Shown here: piece after piece, positions 56,469 to 64,000 of the stretch | How the letters are laid out: each line of letters opens with the position of its first letter | Position numbering within the stretch: position 1 is the first letter of the stretch | NCBI GenBank assembly: GCA_020796225.1 | Contig: CM036756.1 | Span: forward strand, 51,936,363-52,000,362 | Origin: Arion vulgaris | Taxonomy: Eukaryota; Mollusca; Gastropoda; Stylommatophora; Arionidae | Length of the DNA stretch: 64,000 nucleotides | Direction: 5' to 3' | Notes under the pieces: model-generated | Told to the model about the DNA's origin: nothing | The model's input: the letters and a program-made list of their open reading frames with translations, nothing else | Database searches by the model: none | Made by a program: the position numbers and the translations under genes

Positions 56469-56993
56469 TTAACACATTATCAATCACATTGTAAATTATA
56501 CTGTGCCCAAACTAATTTTTTTTCACTTTGTTGGTGTATGTACATGTCAAGCTGTAGTTTTCAACATTTTAATGAAACTAGATGAATGACATGTCATTTT
56601 GTAGATAAATTAATGTATTTTTATTACAAGCTTACTGAATGTAAACGAAGAAAGCAACAATCAGTAATGAATGTGATAAGCTGAGTTAATTTGATGTTAA
56701 TCATGAAGCAGTCTGTGAAACAATCAAATGAGACAGACAAACCGCCCATCTGCCCAGCGTGTTCGTAGTGCGTTGGACTACAGGTGACTATCCCTCTGTG
56801 TGTGCAGGTTCAATTCCGCGGGATGGCAGAAAAGCCACAGATTCTCCAGATTTACTGTGTTCGTGGCACCGAACCGAAGGGTTACGATGTCTATGGCACT
56901 GAGCCGAAGAGCTGAAAAGCTCAAGTGCTTCTGGATCAGAAAAAAAGACAGACAAACTAGCGCGGCTGCTGCACTTGGTAGTTAATCTGTTAA
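56469..56993. mobile_element. TTAA MITE, second copy, carrying a SINE
   Basis: The left TTAACACATTATCAATCACA and the reversed right TTAACAGATTAACTACCAAG are imperfect inverted repeats at TTAA sites. Internal blocks match the copy at 29236-29551. It is longer because of the SINE at 56743-56946. Confidence 0.6.
56743..56946 (+). mobile_element. tRNA-derived SINE with 12-bp TSD
   Basis: The head has an A-box-like TCGTAGTGCGTTGGA and a B box GGTTCAATTCC (56808-56818), and the tail is A-rich. AGACAGACAAAC at 56731-56742 and 56946-56957 flanks it, which places the insertion inside the MITE. Confidence 0.85.
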
Positions 56994-57321
56994 AATAGTA
57001 TATCAGATGATATTAATATATATTAATGTGATACCTACTGCTAACAACATAAACACAGAACCTTTGTGTGACAAAATTCTAGATGCCTAAATTATTGCAG
57101 ACAAAACTTGGTAACATTCATGGTATGGAAAGAGTTAACTTGGTAGCTCTTACAAATCTTGTTACAACTCTACTATTGTTTCATAGCTGTACCATGTTTC
57201 ATATATCAAATAGTAAAAATTGTGCAAGAATCAATGCTCTATGTTTACAGTCATAACAAGACAGCTACGTGCTAAATGGTCTCAATTGTTTTGTTCAATA
57301 ATCTAAAGCTACCTGATATGA

Positions 57322-58447
57322 TCATGGATGTCTTTTGGGAAGGCGATGAACATGGGGTTAAGATTAGATACAGGACAGTAATCTATTCAATCTTCGGAGG
57401 TTAAAATCATCCACCAAGGTAAAAGAATCAACTATCTCAAACCTGTTGTTTGCTGATGACTGCGCCCTCGCTATCAACTCTGAGGAAGAAATGTAGACTT
57501 ACATGGACAAGTTCTCAATGGCATGTGATAAGTTTGGCCTTACCATTAACACCAAAAAAACCGAGGTCATGTTCCAGCCCATCCCTAGAGAGCAGTACTA
57601 CGATCCAGTCATCAACATTAAACACCAGCGTCTCCTGCCAGTGGACTTTTTTTATCTTGGCAGCATCCTATCCAAAATGGCATAGACTCTGAGGTCAACA
57701 ATAGGGTATCCAAAGTCAGTGCTGCGTCGAAGGCTACGTGTCACTATGTGAGAGTGGAAGTGAATAAGTGTAGCCACAAAGCTGAAAGTCTACCAGGCAA
57801 TAGTGCTAACCACGCTGCTGTACGCAAGTGAGACATGAACAGTGTATAGCAGACACACAAGAAAATTAAACCACATAAGCTGTCTACGCAGAATACTAAA
57901 AATAAGCTGGCAGGACAAAATTCCAGATACCGAAGTCCTCACAGGAGCAAAGATTCCAAGCGTCAACACCCTGTTGCAGAAGGCCCAAGTAAGATGGGCC
58001 AGTCACGTTTCTCGGATGCCTGATAAACGCATCCCCAAACATTTGATGTATGGCGAACTTGAAGGAGGCAGACATTTTGCTGGTGGACAGAAAAATCGCA
58101 TCAAAGACACTCTTAAAGTGTCTCTGAAATGCTTCGATATAGACACCAAGTGCTGGGAATCCCTTGCGCAAGATCACCAAATGTGACGCTGTAACAACAC
58201 AAGAGGAACCTGCATAGCTGAGAATCATTGTGCCGTTGAGGCACAAAGAAAACGAGCTGCACGAAAAGACAGTACACACAACACGCACATGTCTAACCTT
58301 GATCATGTATGTGCCACCTGCGGTTGGGGATTGTGTTCTAGGATTGGACTCTGAAGTCACCTCCTCACACACCATAGAGGTGCAGCAGCACACGTCTGAG
58401 ACTGTTGTCATTATCGCTTGCGATGGACGGCTATTATTATTATTATT
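57322..58447 (+). mobile_element. 5'-truncated zinc-finger-tailed LINE with 11-bp TSD
   Basis: The + strand encodes LLFADDCALAINSEEEM (57445), FGLTINTKKTEVMFQPI, FFYLGSIL, then TVYSRHTRKLNHISCLRRIL, QDKIPDTEVL, VRWASHVSRMPDKRIPKHLM and YGELEGG. It ends with a Cys-Cys-His-His-like module (CATCGWGLCSRIGL). The tail is TAT repeats. ACCTGATATGA at 57311-57321 and 58448-58458 is the target-site duplication. Confidence 0.93.
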
Positions 58448-58757
58448 ACCTGATATGACATCTCATTGTTTTGTTACCATGTTTTTTTAAACTTCATGAA
58501 AATATCACCAAAATTACATTTAATTAATTTTTTAGTATGAAACTCTAAGTATCCAAGATTTCGTAATTTGTAATTACAAAATTTAAAACTGTATATACAT
58601 AAGTGTATGCTTAGAAATGTAATGCATGCATGTTAATAGGACTATGTGAATATTTACTACAAATAATAAACCATACAAATGTGATAACAGGTATGGATTT
58701 TCCAAATCCTACAAAGTATGTCAGCTATGATATGAAAAGTGAATAACTGGGTACAAA

Positions 58758-58908
58758 TCACAAGAGTTTCAGCACTGTGTAAACACTGTTTTTAAAGATA
58801 GTTTTAAAATGTGGCTGTGGATGTTTATTCAGTTCTGTACATGCTGCCTGCTTTCCTCGATTCTGAATGTCCTCAAGATCCCAAATTTCAGGCATTGAGC
58901 ATCCAGGT
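58758..58908 (-). CDS. dpy19l: dpy19-like terminal exon
   Basis: Acceptor TTATCACCAG on the - strand; stop TGA at 58758-58760. It encodes [18 protein letters not shown], then [17 protein letters not shown]. The upstream continuation of this open frame to 59000 is intron. Confidence 0.92.
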
Positions 58909-61900
58909 CTGGTGATAAAGTTAGAACACAAAACAATCATGGCTAACTCTATTATCATATAATTATTATGTTCTGCTTCTTTTAAGCTTGTTTGCCTCAC
59001 AGCGTCAGGTCAAGAAGAGATTTCTAAAATGGGCCCTTATGTGCACTTCGTAGATAGTTCTTTTAAGCATGTGTGTGAAAGGTAGCAACTGAAAGACAGG
59101 GAGAGAGATTGGTAGAACCAGAAAGTAGATAGAGAACATGTAGGAGTAATGAGAGGATGCAGGAAGAATAGGAGTACAAAAAGAATGAGTAAACTTCAGC
59201 AATTATAAATGCAACAAAACAATTAAATTTGACAGTGAGCAAACATGAAAGAAATTTGAGCTGAGTCCAAGAAGAAAGGGGAAGAGAAGTGTTGAGAAGA
59301 GAAATGTAGATTTTTTTACATAAAAAACAACATTTTTCTATGTGCCTCTTATTTTGATAAACAGAATGTCCCAAAAAGATAAGACTTGTAAATATACTCC
59401 ATTTCTATTGCAGGAAATAAATAAATGAACATGAATTAACATAAAATGAATGAATAAGTTTAGATTTCTTGAATGATGAGGTAGAGTACTTCCCAAATAA
59501 TTTACTCTGGCAACTTGAGTGAACAAAAATGAAATAAATCAATGAACACAGCCTAACTAAAAATGGTTTTACTGTGAAAGTTGATGATACCAATTTTTGG
59601 TCACTATTTATCTAGTTTTTACAAATGTACACAAAATGATTCTAAGGATTCAAAGCCTGCAGCAGCACATCCAACTTGACCTAGGTGCTTGACCATGATA
59701 AAAATTCAGATTTTATTTCTCAATATTCAATAAACAAGAATGTGATGGGGTAAGACTGACAATGACAACATGTGTCTCAGTAGTAAGTTTATTGAATGCA
59801 ACTGCTTCACACAGATCATGTTTGAGTTTTAATAAACTGAGCATACTTATAATGAGGGAGTCTTAACTTAAGTATTCATTATTATTTTCCTCAATGTATT
59901 GTTTATCACATTCTAGGAGATAAGAAAAAAATGTGGTCCTTTATCATGAGGGGAATATTTGAATCTCATATTTTCCCATCTAAACTTTCCTATACTATTC
60001 AAGCATTTACATCTCTTATATCCCTCTGTAGCTCTTTCATTTTAATTTTTGTTTGTTCTGCCTGTTTGCTCTAGAATTTGCAAAGAAGACCCCAAATACA
60101 GTGTCAGGTTTTGTTACTTGCTCAAATTCAACATGTGACCAACATTTTATCATTCATCTCCAACAGAACTCTATCTAATGGATATTGAGTTCAGGAACCT
60201 CTGGAAAAATTATCCTGACCCTTTCACACAGGAATGAATCTAGTACTTTTGGAGAAAAAGACAAGCACCACATTTTCACATCACAGAAATCCCTTATTTA
60301 TCTAATTGTTTCAGAGTAGTGAACATTATGAATTTGAGTCAGCAATGTACTCACTTGTTGCTCTTTGAGCACCATGAACTTTCCAAAATTGCATAAGCAA
60401 CTCCCAAACTTTTTAGATTACTCTTGACTTCTGCTAAAGGTTTGCGACTGTACATGCTGTAAACAAGTTTTGTTCGAGCCCTGTTAACAAAACGATACAA
60501 ATATTACATTAAAAATGCAGTAGTAACAACTGAACTTGATACTGTTTCCAAGATAGTTTATTTGTTTGTTCGTATACGCAGCATTACATAGCTGGTGATT
60601 AGCAACATTACATAGCAGGAGATTAGAAACATATTTTCTTAAGAGTTGCAATTCAATAATGAACTGTCAATCTTAGAAAAAGTGCAAGTAACCAATAAAA
60701 CTAACATTGTTCATTGAAAAATATTAAGAACTTTTATAAAAGTCTATATGCAAAATGAACTAATTACACAAATACCATTAAACTGCAACAGCTTGGACAC
60801 AGACTTGCTGTTGTTGGAACAGAGAATTAATTATTCAATAACAAAAGCATATTTGTATATGGACTTGATCTCATACTTTAATAATGAAAGGTTCAGAATC
60901 ATTCTCAGACATGGCTATCAATAACACCATTCCACCATGTCCTGACATACCATACTAAACAGAACAGGTGATCATGGCTCTTTCAAACTTCCTTTAAACA
61001 TTAAATATAAACTAAAAATACTTAATACCTGAGACTAGCATCTTCATAATGTGGATGATTAACTATTGGCCGTAGTGTGCACAACTTCACAGTTGCCATG
61101 GTAGGCATTGCACCAGCAAATACAGCATCTAAAGTGTAAAGATATATAAACAACATTAACATGTAGCATAAACCTACATGAGAGTTGCGATAGAGTAGTT
61201 GTTAGAGTACTTGCTTTGTAAGCGCATGGTCCTAGGATAAAATTCCCCAGTTGGAGGAGGATTTTTCAGACTGTAAAGGCTCTCAGCTCGGCCCAGCCTC
61301 AATTTAGCATCAAAGAAACACTGGGAAGTAAATGCAGCAGGCATGATGTTGAGCACATTACCCATCACTGTCATTGGTGAAAGAAAACACAAGCCTCACA
61401 TCATATTTCCCAATATACATCATGGTATGAAAACAGGCTCTTTATGGGTTTTTTTACGAAATAAATCCCACACAGTAATAGATATAGTTGTTGGCATCTT
61501 TCTGTCTTTGCAGACAATAGTGTGTAAGATGTGCCCTATAAAGGTAAAATCTACAATGGGACATGTGACTAGCAAGACCAACCTGATCCAAGAAAAATAT
61601 CTTTCACTACAGCCTGCTTGTTCGTCTCTTAGTTTTATGTCGATAGTATCTCTTAACATCTACAGGATGATCCTGCTTAGTTCTTTTCTCTGAACTGACA
61701 GCAAAATTATTCCTCTACAGTTTTCCCACTTGTAGTTCCCCTTTTCTTTGGTAGCTTGAATAGGTATTCTTCTCTTCAATCTGCTGGTATTTCTTCAGGG
61801 TTCCAGATTCTGCTAAACAGTATGTGAAGAAGCACCATGGAGGTCTTTATATTGACTGTAACTGCCTCTGCTGGGATATCATCTGGACCGGCTGCTTTCC

Positions 61901-62470
61901 CAACTTTCAGAAAGAAAAATAAACATTAAAAAAATACCTAGCTGCAACAGAAATGTGGGTTATGGGGAAAATATTATACATGGGCAGCCAATAAAGAAAT
62001 ATAATATCATAACAGCATTAAAAGATTACAGCTAAAATAAACAGAAACAAGCAACAAAATTCATCAGACATACACTTTGGGAATTATATGGCTTGGTAAA
62101 CGCAGAAAAGGACAAAGTAAAAAATAAAGCAGTTAGAGAAGATAAATCTGGTGTGGTTTGTCAAAATTAAATGGAAAGTAATGTACATACAAAGTAAAGA
62201 AATGCATAAATGATGATTCTGGAAGGAAGTTATCAGCAATACCACTAGGCAGGACACCTGATTATGAGGGTATGAAGCAGCTTCACATAAACAAATACCT
62301 GCACGTGTATTGTTATTTATCCACTCTACAAGTTCCTCTTGTGGTATATTACTGAATTCTCCAATAATTCCTCGCTGTTTATCTATATTAGCTTTACCTT
62401 GCCACATCATACATGCCACTAATACAACCAAGACAGCAATATGAGTCTGCTTTCTATTCACAGGAAATAT
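58758..62470 (-). CDS. dpy19l: C-terminal part of a DPY19-type C-mannosyltransferase gene
   Basis: Four - strand exons, in transcript order 62299-62470, 61029-61128, 60355-60480 and 58758-58908, join in phase (G|AT, AG|G, AA|A) with GT-AG introns. They encode the conserved end of the DPY19 family: a last membrane segment, [52 protein letters not shown], then [22 protein letters not shown] and [14 protein letters not shown] to [14 protein letters not shown]19 proteins are multi-pass ER membrane enzymes that attach mannose by a C-C bond to tryptophan of WxxW motifs in thrombospondin-type repeats. The N-terminal exons lie beyond the right edge. Introns hold SINE and LINE debris, but the exons are intact, so the gene is probably functional. 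Confidence 0.92.
58985..59060 (-). mobile_element. LINE 3' end remnant in a dpy19 intron
   Basis: TTGCCTCACAGCGTCAGGTC and the following bases match the 3' end of the LINE at 52234-53319. From 59061 to 60354 nothing else was recognised. Confidence 0.7.
60355..60480 (-). CDS. dpy19l: dpy19-like exon ([13 protein letters not shown] block)
   Basis: 126 nt between acceptor TTTTGTTAACAG and donor GTGAGTAC on the - strand. It encodes [18 protein letters not shown] and [16 protein letters not shown]. Confidence 0.92.
61029..61128 (-). CDS. dpy19l: dpy19-like exon ([11 protein letters not shown] block)
   Basis: 100 nt between acceptor ACACTTTAG and donor GTATTAAG on the - strand. It encodes [20 protein letters not shown], then [13 protein letters not shown], the most conserved luminal block of the family. 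Confidence 0.92.
61180..61560 (+). mobile_element. tRNA-derived SINE in a dpy19 intron
   Basis: The head reads GTTGCGATAGAGTAGTTGTTAG with tRNA-like continuation and a decayed B box. The body (CAGCCTCAATTTAGCATCAA; ATTACCCATCACTGTC; CCCAATATACATCATGGTAT) matches 15200 and the reversed 32395. Near the 3' end CCCTATAAAGGTAAA resembles the RTE LINE tail. Confidence 0.72.
61600..61905 (-). mobile_element. RTE-like LINE fragment (RT N-terminal part)
   Basis: The - strand begins [20 protein letters not shown], then [20 protein letters not shown] text, the region just before RT motif A. Stops follow. Confidence 0.75.
62299..62470 (-). CDS. dpy19l: dpy19-like exon (last membrane segment, luminal start)
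   Basis: Acceptor TTCTGTTGCAG reads on the - strand just beyond 62470; donor GTATTTGT lies at 62291-62298. It encodes [20 protein letters not shown], then [19 protein letters not shown]. The hydrophobic stretch is the last transmembrane helix. Confidence 0.9.
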
Positions 62471-62804
62471 CTGCAACAGAATATTGAAATATCAGTGTAG
62501 ATTTAAAGTAAGACAAATTGTAGATTTTTCTGTAAACAGTATACCTCATAGTCAGTAGTGAGCTACAACTGCAGTTCTTCCTCATGCAGACAGTCTGTGA
62601 TAAAGTACTTCATGAATGTATAGCTCACAGCAAAATCACTACATAGTAAAATCAATGTCATAATCAAATAAAATTGTGAAGAGACAAACTATAATTGAAG
62701 AGGACATTGTTTCCATATAATTGAAGAGTACATAGTTTGCATAGACAATATTTATCACAAGACAATGTTTAATCTGAAACCTACCAGAGATAAGAATAAA
62801 GTAC

Positions 62805-63115
62805 AGGTTCGTTGGCTCTGCCACTATATCAGAAGGCCAGGCAATGGATAGAGCTGATATTTTGAACGCCCTCATAGAGTGTGGCCGCAAAGAAGATTTT
62901 CATTTAAGCCAATCCACGTCAACTACTAGATTGAAGGAGCTGGGTTTGAAGATTGGAGTAGCAAGAAAAGAACAGCATAATAGGTACGTGAGTAGGCTCA
63001 TCAATCAAAATCAAACTGATACGGTCAGTCGCTGGTCGCTGTTGGAGATATTGTGAAAGAGATCGGAGCACCTATGGACATTTCCGGAGTGCAATGAAGA
63101 TATTCCAAACTGAAA
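62805..63115 (+). mobile_element. I-like LINE C-terminal fragment
   Basis: The + strand reads MDRADILNALIECGRKEDF, then GLKIGVARKEQHNRYVSRLI and RSEHLWTFPECNED, homologous to the end of the LINE at 41105-44006. It lies next to the dpy19-like exon at 62299-62470. Confidence 0.85.
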
Positions 63116-64000
63116 CTGAAGAATAAAGTGATGGATCATTTTTGGAAAAGATGGTTTAAGCTTGATATGAAACACAAGGGCTATTCTTGAATGGAAACCT
63201 GATTAGAACTAATGTCACTGCACTTAGGGTGCACCCATAGTTGCTCAGCCCCTTTCAGCTTGTTGAAAGTACCAGCTTCAGATTGCTTTACATAGTAGCA
63301 CTAGTGATGATTCCTAATTTTCTCTTTAATTAATTTAAAAAGTCAGCCTGGGTATGGTAGAGAATTGACTTACTTGGATATGAACACTTATATGTTTGTG
63401 ATTGAAACTAGTGCACTACAACTGTGCTAGACTGACTACACTTTGATGAAATATAGAAAACTAATCACATCAGGTCAAGTGTGTGTGTGTGTGTGTGTGT
63501 GCAAATGTACATATATTCATCTTACTCTAGGTTCACTTGAGAATACAAACTTAGAAACCATTCCTTGTTATTTAAGTCAATAAGTAAAGCATGCTGTACT
63601 GCTATCTTGTATCACATTATCTTATTTACTTTTAATACAATGGAGAATGTGTAAGGTGAAAACGTTGAATGCACGTTGTATTTCTTTAAGCATCACCATA
63701 TCAAGCTTGTCAGATTTGAAACCATTTATTTATCCATCTGTTGCTAGTATGTTATCTTGTCCTGAAAACCTATCAGAACTTGAGCTTTCAAAGTTTGTAT
63801 TATTAATAATAATTATTATTATCAACTAGTTTTAAAGCATTCTATCAAAGTGTGGTTACATCATTAAATCCAGTTAAAAGTTGTCAGCAAATACATAATA
63901 TCAACAAATCATATCAACTGACAAACAATTTTCTCTATTTTCTTTTATTATTAGCAAAAAGAGCTAACAGTGAATGTTCAAGACTTATTGCTGTGTCCTG
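63116..64000. other. Right edge; GT microsatellite, no confirmed exon
   Basis: A GT repeat is at 63480-63501. A pyrimidine tract and AG at 63939-63955 precede an open stretch to the edge on the + strand, but no family was recognised. Confidence 0.35.

Noticed and set aside
58759..59000. An 80-codon gene starting at 59000 on the - strand
   Set aside because: Only 58758-58908 is exon; the part upstream contains the acceptor and does not match DPY19.

Overview
The window is animal nuclear DNA: AT-rich, intron-bearing and dominated by transposable elements. The mix of RNase H-bearing I/Nimb-like LINEs, RTE-like LINEs, tRNA-derived SINEs, BED-finger hAT transposons and TTAA MITEs fits a lophotrochozoan, probably a mollusc and possibly a gastropod. 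That placement is inference, not proof. No bacterial operon, CRISPR array, rRNA gene or clean functional tRNA gene was found.

Two host genes can be assembled from splice sites and reading-frame phase. On the + strand a four-exon gene (462-550, 4866-5054, 15824-15954, 29078-29151) encodes a 160-residue secreted protein with a DUF4430/transcobalamin-C-terminal-like fold. Every junction is GT-AG and every phase closes. A second pair of homologous exons (40963-41090, 44116-44198) is the 3' half of a paralogue, or an alternative end of the same gene; its first two exons were not found. On the - strand, four exons at the right (62299-62470, 61029-61128, 60355-60480, 58758-58908) encode the C-terminus of a DPY19-type C-mannosyltransferase. 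The two loci converge.

Layout. 1-455: four 101-bp copies of a splice-acceptor segment abutting exon 1. 551-4865 (intron 1): an old antisense LINE (1218-3881) and a 50-bp minisatellite. 5055-15823 (intron 2): a LINE-derived non-autonomous insertion, a 43-bp minisatellite, then three hAT-family elements in a row that appear to share one repeated 8-bp target site, the second carrying a 3.1-kb LINE and the third an RTE fragment. 15955-29077 (intron 3): an 11.4-kb satellite of a 15-bp unit starting 49 bp after the splice donor, then a LINE fragment. 29152-40962: MITEs, LINE and SINE debris, including a LINE segment amplified into a 54-bp minisatellite. 41091-44115: paralogue intron filled by an antisense LINE that itself carries a SINE, both with target-site duplications. 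44200-57300: more LINE fragments (one with a twin-priming-type inversion), a 16-bp minisatellite and TTAA MITEs. 57322-64000: a LINE with clear TSDs, then the dpy19 exons and their repeat-filled introns.

Most long open frames, including all those in 16.0-27.6 kb, are products of repeat units that contain no stop codon and are not genes. The host coding content is under 1.5 kb, spread over ten short exons.
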